Of a DNA stretch of 64,000 nt, positions 42,965 to 50,240 are shown one piece after another; within the stretch, counting starts at the first letter, position 1, and the number at the start of each line of letters is the position of its first letter. Both the position numbers and the translations under genes were made by a program. The notes below the pieces were generated by a model, which saw only the letters and a program-made list of their open reading frames with translations, did not search any database and had not been told where the DNA came from. Source of the DNA: SURF-55 sp040755195 (GTDB lineage Bacteria > Bacillota > Desulfotomaculia > Desulfotomaculales > Ammonificaceae); the NCBI GenBank assembly GCA_040755195.1, contig JBFMBL010000003.1, positions 28,969 to 92,968 on the forward strand. The letters are read 5' to 3'.

Positions 42965-43801
42965 ATGAATAAGGAAAAGAGGTTGAAAGGTGTTGGGGTG
43001 AACTTTGGGATTCGCCAGGCGCTTGTGTTGGTGCTCTGCTGGGCGTTACCTGTTGCACTCCGGATATTTGCGGCGCCGCTTGGAAGAGAAATCTGGATCC
43101 TTTACGTAATTCCGTCGGCACTGTGCGCTTACACCTGGAGTTTAAGAGGGTCGGCCGTTGCCGCTCTGATACCTGCTGCGCTTATAGGTGCGACCGGCAT
43201 CTTCAGGAACGAGAGCGAATTGACGGCGGCGGTTTTAATCGTGGGGATTTCCCTTTTCCTTGGGTTGCTGTTTGAGCGTGCGCGGAATAAGGAAACGGAG
43301 CTTCGTGACAGCATAAATAATTTGCAGCAATTGGTGATAACGGACCCGCTGACCGGTGTTTACAACCGACGTTACCTGTTCGATCGCCTCGGCGAGGAGG
43401 TTGCCCGGGCCAAAAGGTATGGAATTCCTGTTTCGGTAATAATGCTGGATATCGACAGTTTTAAGACATACAATGATAAGCACGGTCATCTTACGGGAGA
43501 TGTTCTTTTACAGACGATCGCTCAAACCATTAAAGGAGCGCTGAGGCAGGAAGACGTGGTTGTGCGTTACGGAGGCGATGAATTCGCCGTTATCTTAACC
43601 GGGGCCGACGCCCGTTCAGCCAAGATAACGGCGGAAAGGCTCCGCAGCGCTGTAAAGAGCAGGGGCATGAGCATCAGCCTCGGGGTGGTTACGTACCCGC
43701 AGGACGCAGTCGTAGCCGAGGAGCTGTTAAAGCGTGCGGACTTCTATCTTCTTGCGGCCAAAGCGGGGGGCAAAAATCAGGTTTACGCGCTTGAGAGTTA
43801 G
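42965..43801 (+). CDS. Membrane diguanylate cyclase (GGDEF)
   Basis: A 278-residue predicted diguanylate cyclase that makes cyclic-di-GMP from GTP. Three or four hydrophobic segments (about 17-37, 44-58, 60-76 and 84-100) form a small membrane sensor region, followed by a short coiled coil (ARNKETELRDSINNLQQLV) and the GGDEF domain (about 125-275) with DPLTGVYNRRYLFDRL, VIMLDIDSFKTYND and VRYGGDEFAVIL. RQED lies five residues before GGDEF, an intact inhibitory I-site. ATG 42965 has no strong ribosome site. It is divergent from aprB. Confidence 0.9.
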   Translation: MNKEKRLKGVGVNFGIRQALVLVLCWALPVALRIFAAPLGREIWILYVIPSALCAYTWSLRGSAVAALIPAALIGATGIFRNESELTAAVLIVGISLFLGLLFERARNKETELRDSINNLQQLVITDPLTGVYNRRYLFDRLGEEVARAKRYGIPVSVIMLDIDSFKTYNDKHGHLTGDVLLQTIAQTIKGALRQEDVVVRYGGDEFAVILTGADARSAKITAERLRSAVKSRGMSISLGVVTYPQDAVVAEELLKRADFYLLAAKAGGKNQVYALES

Positions 43802-44030
43802 AGGGAATTCGTAGAAAACAGAAGCCAGAATTCAGAATTCAGAAGGTAGAATACAGAAGGTAGAATACAGAAAGCAGAAAGAGAATGAGCCGGGGTTGGC
43901 ATTTTTTTGTTTCAGGGGGGGCTTGCAGGAATCAATTCTTATTCCGACTATTACCACTGACTACTGGCTACCGACTACTACCTGCTGAATTCTGCCTACT
44001 GACTCCTGACGTCTGACTGGTGTATAATAA
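43802..44030 (+). repeat. Degenerate repeat spacer before htpX
   Basis: First part: AGAATTCAGAATTCAGAAGG and AGAATACAGAAGGTAGAATAC words. Second part: CGACTATTACCACTGACTAC and CTGACTCCTGACGTCTGAC words. The halves are partly complementary (AGAATTCAG with CTGAATTCT), so a large hairpin is possible. No gene. Confidence 0.55.
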
Positions 44031-44081
44031 CCAATAAGGTAAAATAAATTAACCGAAACAGCTTTTACGGAGGGATGCTTT

Positions 44082-44921
44082 TTGAATAGAATTCGGATTT
44101 TTGCGCTTCTTGCGGCCTTGTCCGCAATCCTGGTGCTGATCGGCCGGTCCGCCTTCGGGGGCCAGGGGGCGTTGATATTCTTTCTGATCGCTCTTGCGAT
44201 GAATTTCTTTTCGTATTTTTACAGCGATAAGATCGTTATCAAGATGACCCGGTCGCGACCTCTCAGCCGGAATGAAGCCCCCGAGATTTATGAAATAGTC
44301 GAGCGTTTGAGTAACCGGGCGGGGTTGACGATGCCGCGATTGTATCTCACTCCCTCCATGCAGCCTAACGCATTCGCCACGGGCCGAAACCCGCAACATG
44401 CAGCGGTAGCGGTAACGGAAGGGCTTGTTCGTCTCCTGAATAAGACCGAAATAGAAGGGGTACTGGCGCACGAACTCGCCCATGTCAAGAACCGCGACAC
44501 GCTTGTGGCCACCATCGCCGCCAGCATTGCCGGGGCCATAACCTTTATTGCGAGCATAGCCCGCTGGGGAATGATCCTGGGCAGCAACAGGGACGATGAC
44601 GAGGGAAACAACCCGCTGGCTGCTTTGGTTCTGCTGATCGTTGCGCCGATCGCCGCCTTGCTGATTCAGATGGCCATTTCCCGCACCGGAGAGTTTAACG
44701 CCGATGCCACCGGAGCAAGGATGGCCGGCAACACCGCCGGTCTGGCGGGCGCGCTGGTGAAGCTTGAGCAAGGAGCGCACCGCATCCCGATGGACGCAAG
44801 TCCCGCAACGGCGCACCTTTTTATTGTAAACCCGCTTTCCGCGCAAAATTTGGCCCGGTTGTTCAGCACCCACCCTTCTACGAGTGAACGCATTAAACGG
44901 CTCAGACAAATGACATTGTAA
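44082..44921 (+). CDS. htpX: Zinc metalloprotease HtpX (M48B)
   Basis: Membrane metalloprotease that degrades misfolded membrane proteins under stress. The 279-residue protein has two N-terminal membrane segments (about 5-22 and 28-46), the zinc site HELAHVKNRD (about residue 130), two more hydrophobic segments (about 145-165 and 178-200) and the third zinc ligand glutamate in GEFNADATGARM near 206. The start is TTG 44082 after CGGAGGG with a ten-base spacer. The family length (about 280-290) is matched. Confidence 0.95.
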   Translation: MNRIRIFALLAALSAILVLIGRSAFGGQGALIFFLIALAMNFFSYFYSDKIVIKMTRSRPLSRNEAPEIYEIVERLSNRAGLTMPRLYLTPSMQPNAFATGRNPQHAAVAVTEGLVRLLNKTEIEGVLAHELAHVKNRDTLVATIAASIAGAITFIASIARWGMILGSNRDDDEGNNPLAALVLLIVAPIAALLIQMAISRTGEFNADATGARMAGNTAGLAGALVKLEQGAHRIPMDASPATAHLFIVNPLSAQNLARLFSTHPSTSERIKRLRQMTL

Positions 44922-44957
44922 ATTCTACAAAACTAGGGCTGGGTTTTCTTCTGTGTA

Positions 44958-44979
44958 GTCACCGGGTTTGGCCGGTGAC
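44958..44979 (+). terminator. Hairpin after htpX
   Basis: GTCACCGG 44958-44965 pairs with CCGGTGAC 44972-44979 around GTTTGG. The tail CTTTGC is poor in T, so termination is uncertain. Confidence 0.4.
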
Positions 44980-45012
44980 CTTTGCGGTGTTGGCACTGAA
45001 TAAAGGGGTTTT

Positions 45013-45354
45013 ATGGAACAGCTTGTTTGGATTTTCGACACCATCCCGGCGCGTGAAGACCGTCCCGGGTGACCGCCGCGTGGTTGTTCGGCCGTGGTGC
45101 CGTTGAGTTATCATTTCTACAAAAAGGCGCTTTTGAAGCAGTTCGGAGAGGCTGTCCGTGTGATATATCAGGACGTGGCTTCCCCGGGCGACTACCCGGG
45201 CGCGGCACGGCTTGCCTTGCGGATTCGAGATCAGGGAATGCTGATGCCTGTGGTGGCAATCGGGGAGGAAGTCATCGCTTCCGGGAGGCTGCCGACGGTG
45301 GAGGAGCTTCTGTCACAAGTAAGAGAGCGGCGCCATTTGAGAGGTGAGAGGTGA
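45013..45354 (+). CDS. Candidate selenoprotein, YuzD-like thioredoxin fold (UGA = Sec at codon 20)
   Basis: ATG 45013 follows AAAGGGG by five bases and reads MEQLVWIFDTIPAREDRPG before an in-frame TGA at 45070-45072. The same frame continues with PPRGCSAVVPLSYHFYKKAL, then EAVRVIYQDVASPGDYPG and MPVVAIGEEVIASGRLPTVE. This order (strand, redox motif, helix, strand, PVV strand, IASGRLP helix) matches the small YuzD/DUF1462 thioredoxin-like family, in which a CxxC lies at the place of TGA-PPRG-C. Reading TGA as selenocysteine gives U-PPRG-C and a 113-residue protein. The downstream part has no ribosome site of its own (GTG 45094 lacks one). A hairpin suited to a bacterial SECIS follows the TGA. 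The alternative is a nonsense mutation. Confidence 0.65.
45089..45102 (+). promoter_or_regulatory. Possible bacterial SECIS hairpin
   Basis: CGGC 45089-45092 pairs with GCCG 45099-45102 around loop CGTGGT, with G at the second loop position. The loop begins 20 bases after the TGA. Distance and the early loop G fit what is described for bacterial SECIS elements, though the stem is only four pairs. The preceding GTGG/GCC bases give an alternative fold. Confidence 0.4.
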
Positions 45355-45437
45355 GAAGTCGGAGGTGGGTGGTATGTTTGAATTCGCGAAGCGAATTCTT
45401 AAAGTTCTCACACCTCACACCTCTCACCTCCCACTTC
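45340..45437. repeat. Palindromic GAGAGGTG-type repeat
   Basis: Arms GAGAGGTGAGAGGTGAGAAG and CACACCTCACACCTCTCACC flank a central inverted repeat GAATTCGCGAAGCGAATTC. The whole could form one long hairpin. It begins inside the last codons of the selenoprotein candidate and ends at the hsp20 stop, so it may act as a terminator for both. Confidence 0.65.
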
Positions 45438-45890
45438 CTAGTGAATCGGTACCCTTACCATTCGCCGTTTACTTGCTTCGGTTTTCGGCATTCGGACCTC
45501 TAAAACGCCGTTATTGTAACTGGCCGTAGATTCTTCAGGTTTAACCTCTACAGGCAGGCTGAGAGTGCGGTTAAAAGAGCCGTAATACCTTTCGCTATGA
45601 AAAACTCCTTCTTCTTCCTGCTCGTAACTTCGTTTGATTTCCCCCCGTATGGTTAACGTATTATCGGTTACGGTTACCTCAACATCCTCTTTTGATTCCA
45701 GTCCCGGTATCTCGACAACCGCTCTGACATCATTTTCGCTCTGGTAAAGATCGACCCGTGGTGCAGGTATTTCACCCTGGACGCCAAAGCGAAAACCAAG
45801 GCCGGGTCGAAGCACCTCCCAAAGCTTATTCATCTGATCTCGAATGCTCGAGATTTCACCGAAAGGATCGCGCCGTCGCATCATGGACAT
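45438..45890 (-). CDS. Hsp20/alpha-crystallin family small heat-shock protein
   Basis: An ATP-independent chaperone of 150 residues that binds unfolding proteins. The alpha-crystallin domain spans about 43-140: PRVDLYQSENDVRAVVEIPG, the VTVTDNTLTIRGEIKR strand pair, GSFNRTLSLPVEV and the closing ASYNNGVLEVRMPK. The C-terminal I/V-x-I/V motif appears as VRVPIH. The N-terminus MMRRRDPFGEISSIRDQMN is typical. ATG 45890 has no strong ribosome site in view. Convergent with the selenoprotein candidate. Confidence 0.93.
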   Translation of the reverse strand: MSMMRRRDPFGEISSIRDQMNKLWEVLRPGLGFRFGVQGEIPAPRVDLYQSENDVRAVVEIPGLESKEDVEVTVTDNTLTIRGEIKRSYEQEEEGVFHSERYYGSFNRTLSLPVEVKPEESTASYNNGVLEVRMPKTEASKRRMVRVPIH

Positions 45891-46133
45891 ATTTAAATTC
45901 CCCCATAAATGTCTTATTTCTTAAAATATGCCCGCCAAAAAGAATTTATATGTACAGGAATATACCGCCCACGGCTCGAAAATGATTGTGGGAGAGGGGA
46001 TTAAGAGATGCAGAATTTAAAGAGGGTAATCAAGCGCTGGTAAATTTCTTTGGCGAAAAGCCGCACCTGCTTGTGACGGCGGGAACAAGACTTGGCGGAT
46101 GGTCTGTGCAACGGATTAAGAAAGGAGAAGACC
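45891..46133 (+). other. Spacer between hsp20 and NUDIX genes
   Basis: A frame reading ALVNFFGEKPHLLVTAGTRL at 46033-46092 looks mildly coding but has no start, and an 11-codon frame MQNLKRVIKRW (46009) follows a purine-rich GAGAGGGG. I treat both as chance or relics. No promoter is obvious. Confidence 0.3.
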
Positions 46134-46664
46134 ATGCTTCAGGAAAAAACTCTGAGTTCAGAGCGAGTTTACACAGGGAGAATAATAAACGTGCGGGTTG
46201 ACACCGTCCTCCTGCCGGACGGGCGAACCGGCACCAGGGAAGTAGTGGAATACGCCGGCGCAGTGGCTGTCGTGGCGCTGACTGATGATAAAGAAGTGGT
46301 AATGGTCCGCCAGTACCGGCACCCCGTAGGAAGGGAGTTGATGGAAATTCCCGCGGGAAAGATCGAAGAGAACGAAGATCCCGAAACAACCGCGCGGCGC
46401 GAGCTTGTTGAGGAGGCGGGGATTCGAGCGGAGTCTTGGCGGTGCCTTGGGCGATTCTACTCCACCCCCGGTTTTACCAGCGAGATGATGCATCTTTTCC
46501 TCGCCCGCGGTCTTTCTTTCCACCAACAGGCGACGGACGCGGATGAATTCGTCGAGGTGGTCCGGATCCCGTTCCGGGAGGCGCTGGAAATGGTCTACAA
46601 GGGTGAAGTCTGCGACGCCAAATCGATCTGCGGTTTGTTATGGAGCAGCAAAGTACTGGAATAG
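46134..46664 (+). CDS. NUDIX hydrolase, ADP-ribose pyrophosphatase type
   Basis: A 176-residue NUDIX enzyme likely to hydrolyse ADP-ribose to AMP and ribose 5-phosphate. The NUDIX box is complete: GKIEENEDPETTARRELVEE followed by AG (about residues 84-105). The upstream VVEYAGAVAVVALTDDKEVVMV and YRHPVGRELMEIPAG are the usual ADP-ribose-specific lead-in; the proline in FYSTPGFTSE (15 residues after the box) also fits ADP-ribose. ATG 46134 follows AAAGGAG by eight bases; an open frame upstream lacks a ribosome site. It is tail-to-tail with minC, four bases apart. Confidence 0.92.
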   Translation: MLQEKTLSSERVYTGRIINVRVDTVLLPDGRTGTREVVEYAGAVAVVALTDDKEVVMVRQYRHPVGRELMEIPAGKIEENEDPETTARRELVEEAGIRAESWRCLGRFYSTPGFTSEMMHLFLARGLSFHQQATDADEFVEVVRIPFREALEMVYKGEVCDAKSICGLLWSSKVLE

Positions 46665-46668
46665 TCTT

Positions 46669-47385
46669 CTAGGTAAGTGAATCATTCCTGATGGATTCGC
46701 GGAGGGGCATAACAATCAACTTTCCTCCTTTAAGGAAGGCCTTGACGTTAACAAGTGTTTTGGGGGGCCGGCCGGCGACGATGCCGGCGACCGAAAAAGC
46801 CGTAGGATTAAACCTTAATGCGGTAATCACGGAATCCTTATTGCCATAGGCGCCGGCGGTGACTTTGCCGCCGAGGGTGCCGAGAACAACTATGCTTCCG
46901 GCTGAGGTTACCGATGTGCCCGGATGTACATCACCGGTTATGATGACATGTTTATCGGTGGTGATTGATTGTCCCGCACGAAGGCTGTGGCGGATCAGGT
47001 GGGCGGCCTCGGTTCCTTGAGGTAACAGGGTTGAAAGGCCGGCAGGTGCAGCGGAATCATGATGTGTTTCGGACGACGAGGCGGTCAGCGGCTCGAGAGC
47101 GGCCCGCGTTGGCATTGTGGTCTTATTTGGAGCGGGGTAGACGATGTTTTCGGTGTAAACCAGGCCGTAGCGGGAAACGATGCTCATAAGTTCCTGCTTT
47201 TGTTCGACAGGAAGTGTTTTCTTGCCAAGATGAAAAGTAAAACGGGCTCCTTTAAAGAAATCGCATGCGCGTTCGAGCTGACGAAGAAGGCCGTTTTTCA
47301 ATTCATCAAAATCGCAGGTGGGGTTTAGAAAAATGACCAGGCCGTCACGCGTTCCTTTAATCTCAACACTCTGAGTTCCCGCCAT
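46669..47385 (-). CDS. minC: Septum site-determining protein MinC
   Basis: MinC blocks FtsZ ring assembly away from midcell. The 238-residue protein has the N-terminal MinC domain (about 6-85: VEIKGTRDGLVIFLNP, FKGARFTFHLGKKTL), a proline/serine-rich linker (about 90-120) and the C-terminal beta-helix (about 125-232: HSLRAGQSITTDKHVIITGD, HPGTSVTSAGSIVVLGTLGG, VTAGAYGNKDSVITAL). MinD and MinE or DivIVA genes are not next to it; minC alone is unusual but occurs in clostridia. ATG 47385 follows GGAGGGGAAA. Confidence 0.92.
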   Translation of the reverse strand: MAGTQSVEIKGTRDGLVIFLNPTCDFDELKNGLLRQLERACDFFKGARFTFHLGKKTLPVEQKQELMSIVSRYGLVYTENIVYPAPNKTTMPTRAALEPLTASSSETHHDSAAPAGLSTLLPQGTEAAHLIRHSLRAGQSITTDKHVIITGDVHPGTSVTSAGSIVVLGTLGGKVTAGAYGNKDSVITALRFNPTAFSVAGIVAGRPPKTLVNVKAFLKGGKLIVMPLRESIRNDSLT

Positions 47386-47576
47386 TATTTTCCCCTCCGT
47401 CTTAACCTAAAATATTTGTTTCGGGAAAGTTTGACTTTTTCCTGCTTTATCTTCGTCAGGTTTAAATATTTGTCGGCTTTTTTTGTTCGGTTAAGCTTGT
47501 TAAAAAAAAAAGGGGTATATTAATATAAAAATAATTTTCATTCAGCGTACGAAACGATGCGTAGGGGGTTAGCATA

Positions 47577-48626
47577 TTGCCTGAGTGGCGTAAGGATCCG
47601 GTTTTGGACAGGTGGGTGGCGGTAAGCACGGAAAGGGCAAAACGCCCGACCGATTATCGACCTCCGCTCGAGCAAAAAAAGCAGGAAAGGTGCCCTCTTT
47701 GTACGGGACATGAGGGGGATACCCCGCCGGAAGTATTGGCTTTTCGGCAAATGGGCAGCAAACATGACCGGCCGGGCTGGTGGGTCCGGGTAGTACCCAA
47801 TAAATTTCCGGCCTGTCGCGTCGAAGAAGAAAACAGGATGTTTTGTGAGGAAGCGCACCTTATAAAACGATGCGGTGTAGGGGCGCACGAAGTGATTATC
47901 GAAACCACTGATCATGAGCCGAATCTGGTGAACCAGTCCGATTGGCAGGTGGCGGAAGTGATTTGGGCCTGGCGCGAGCGTTCCTTGGATTTGCGCCGGG
48001 ATGAGCGGCTGAAATACATAAGTATTTTCAAAAATAAGGGTTCCGTTGCCGGCTCTTCCTTAGAACACGCGCATTCCCAGCTTATAGCCCTGCCGATGGT
48101 ACCGGTTGATATTAAGGCAGAAATCACAGGGGTAAGACAGTTCACGAAGGAAAAAGGCGGGTGCGTCTACTGCAGCATGTGGCGTCATGAGGCCGAAAGC
48201 AGGGAGCGTGTGGTGACCGAGGGCGAGCACTTTCTATCGTTTGTTCCATACGCGGCGCGTTTCCCCTTTGAGATGTGGATTCTGCCGAAGAAGCATCAGC
48301 ACGACTTTGCGCAGATCGAGGAGGAACAGGTGCGCGATCTTGCCCGCGTATTGCGGGAAAGCCTGGGCCGCCTGGCACGGACCGTTTATGACCCGCCGTA
48401 CAACATGGTGCTGCACACGTCTCCTGTAAATGACGGCGCCGCTAATGACTATCACTGGCATCTTGAGATACTCCCCCGTCTAACGATTATTGCCGGCTTT
48501 GAACTCGGCACCGGTTATTATATCAATCCCACGCCGCCCGAGATGGCGGCGGCGGCCTTGAGGGAAGCAGCGGAGTGGTGTCCGGAAGTAATCAGCTCAG
48601 TCCAGGAGGTGAGGGCAAGTGTTTGA
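47577..48626 (+). CDS. galT: Galactose-1-phosphate uridylyltransferase
   Basis: GalT, of the HIT superfamily, exchanges UMP between UDP-glucose and galactose 1-phosphate; in organisms with glgA next to it the enzyme may act more broadly as a hexose-1-phosphate nucleotidyltransferase. The 349-residue protein has the CPLC zinc pair near residue 39 with CVYC near 196, the active HAHSQLIALP near 161 (HxHxQ) and the second half-site YHWHLEILPR near 301. TTG 47577 follows GTAGGGGG by eight bases. The stop overlaps the glgA start by eight bases, so the genes are coupled. Confidence 0.93.
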   Translation: MPEWRKDPVLDRWVAVSTERAKRPTDYRPPLEQKKQERCPLCTGHEGDTPPEVLAFRQMGSKHDRPGWWVRVVPNKFPACRVEEENRMFCEEAHLIKRCGVGAHEVIIETTDHEPNLVNQSDWQVAEVIWAWRERSLDLRRDERLKYISIFKNKGSVAGSSLEHAHSQLIALPMVPVDIKAEITGVRQFTKEKGGCVYCSMWRHEAESRERVVTEGEHFLSFVPYAARFPFEMWILPKKHQHDFAQIEEEQVRDLARVLRESLGRLARTVYDPPYNMVLHTSPVNDGAANDYHWHLEILPRLTIIAGFELGTGYYINPTPPEMAAAALREAAEWCPEVISSVQEVRASV

Positions 48627-50109
48627 CCGGCCGTTAAAGGTTCTGTTTGTATCTTCGGAAGTGGTGCCTTTTGCCAAGGTGGGTGGGCTGGCGGATGTCG
48701 CCGGTTCGCTGCCGAAGGCACTGGCTATCGGACCGGACGAACAGGTGAACGATATCCGGGTGGTGCTGCCGCATTATAAACAAATCGAAGGCATGGAGTA
48801 TGTTCTTGATTTTCCCGTAGAACTGGCGGGAGAACTCCGGACGTGCATCTTGCGAAAAAGCAACCTGGATTCACATTACAAAGGCAAGAGTGAAACGATC
48901 CCGGTTTATTTTACCGGTAATTACAATTATTTTTATCGTGATGGAATCTATGCCTTTGCAGACGATGCGGAGCGCTTCGCCTTCTTTTGTTACGCGGTAC
49001 TTGACATGCTCCCGCGGCTCGGGTGGCAGCCCGATGTCATCCACTGTAACGACTGGCAGACCGGTCCCATTCCTTTACTATTGAAAACACAGTACATCAA
49101 TAATCCTTTCTACCGAAAGATGGCAACCGTTTTTACAATTCACAACCTCCAGTACCAGGGGAACTTCCCTCCCGAAACACTGGAGCTGTTCAATCTCGAT
49201 GAAGACTATTTCGTGCCGGAACTCCTCGAGTTTTATGGAACCTTCAGCTTTATGAAGGCCGGGCTTCTGTATTCGGACGTTATTACTACCGTCAGCAGGA
49301 CGTACGCCCGGGAGATTCAGACGCCGGCAATGGGTGAGAGATTAGACGGGGTATTACGAATGAGGTCAAAGGATCTTTACGGCATCGTTAACGGGATTAA
49401 CTATCATGAGTTCAATCCCGCTACCGACCCCCGAATCCATCGTAACTACAGTCTCGACAACATTGACGATAAGAAGGAAAACAAGTTCGCGCTCCAGAAA
49501 GAGATGGGTCTGCCGTTTCGGGACACTCCGGTTTTGGGGATAGTATCACGCCTCGTCGCCCAGAAAGGTCTGGATCTGATCGACGAAATCGCCAATGAGT
49601 TGATGCACCTGGACATCCAGATGGTGGTGCTCGGTACCGGAGACCCTTATTATGAGAAGGTCTTCGAGCGCCTGAAGCAACGTTATCCGAAAAAGGTAGG
49701 GCTCCATATCGGTTTTAACCTCGTGTTGGCGCAACGAATCTATGCCGGATCGGACATCTTTTTGATGCCGTCTAAATTCGAACCGTGCGGCCTGGGGCAG
49801 CTAATCGCCATGCGTTATGGAACAATTCCGGTCGTGAGAGCAACCGGGGGGTTGGCGGATACGGTAACCGAGTTTAATCCGGCCACCGTTTCGGGGAACG
49901 GGTTTGTTTTTATGGAATACAGTCCGCGCGAGCTTTACGCCGCAATCGCCCGTGCCTTAAAGCTGTACCGCGATAACCCGGAGATGTGGCAGCGCCTTGT
50001 CAAGAAGACGATGTCGCTCGACTTTTCATGGGCGCGCTCGGGAGTCGAGTATCTTCAGGTATACCGGGACGCAATCTCTAAAAACACGGCGGCGGTCAGG
50101 ACGGCGTGA
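48619..50109 (+). CDS. glgA: Glycogen synthase (ADP-glucose, GT5)
   Basis: GlgA adds glucose from ADP-glucose to alpha-1,4-glucan. The 496-residue protein has the N-terminal donor motif VPFAKVGGLADVAGSLPKAL (KxGGL, about residues 18-37), DVIHCNDWQTGPIPLLL near 136, and the C-terminal GT-B nucleotide-sugar segment SKFEPCGLGQLIAMRYGTIP near 386 with the catalytic glutamate. GTG 48619 follows CAGGAGGTGAGGG. It is coupled to galT; together they suggest glycogen or storage glucan metabolism. Confidence 0.95.
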   Translation: MFDRPLKVLFVSSEVVPFAKVGGLADVAGSLPKALAIGPDEQVNDIRVVLPHYKQIEGMEYVLDFPVELAGELRTCILRKSNLDSHYKGKSETIPVYFTGNYNYFYRDGIYAFADDAERFAFFCYAVLDMLPRLGWQPDVIHCNDWQTGPIPLLLKTQYINNPFYRKMATVFTIHNLQYQGNFPPETLELFNLDEDYFVPELLEFYGTFSFMKAGLLYSDVITTVSRTYAREIQTPAMGERLDGVLRMRSKDLYGIVNGINYHEFNPATDPRIHRNYSLDNIDDKKENKFALQKEMGLPFRDTPVLGIVSRLVAQKGLDLIDEIANELMHLDIQMVVLGTGDPYYEKVFERLKQRYPKKVGLHIGFNLVLAQRIYAGSDIFLMPSKFEPCGLGQLIAMRYGTIPVVRATGGLADTVTEFNPATVSGNGFVFMEYSPRELYAAIARALKLYRDNPEMWQRLVKKTMSLDFSWARSGVEYLQVYRDAISKNTAAVRTA

Positions 50110-50240
50110 ACTTAAGTCACAGGTTGAGAGTTACGGGTTGCGAGTTCTGGGACCAGTAAAAAGAATACAGGTTTCCGAGTCAGGCATTCTATATTCTGTC
50201 TTTTACATTCTACATTCCATATTCTATATTCCAAACTCTA
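50110..50240 (+). repeat. Low-complexity repeat between convergent glgA and FapA-like genes
   Basis: Words GAGAGTTACGGGTTGCGAG then TATTCTGTC, ACATTCTACATTCCATATTC. Same type as 4548-4640. It may work as a termination region; I see no classical terminator. Confidence 0.5.

Noticed and set aside
45094..45354. Annotating the selenoprotein candidate as a shorter gene from GTG 45094
   Set aside because: No ribosome site before that GTG, and it would lose the first strand and redox motif of the fold; ATG 45013 has a good ribosome site.
46009..46092. MQNLKRVIKRW micro-frame and the ALVNFFGEKPHLLVTAGTRL frame
   Set aside because: Too short or without a start codon; no supporting context.
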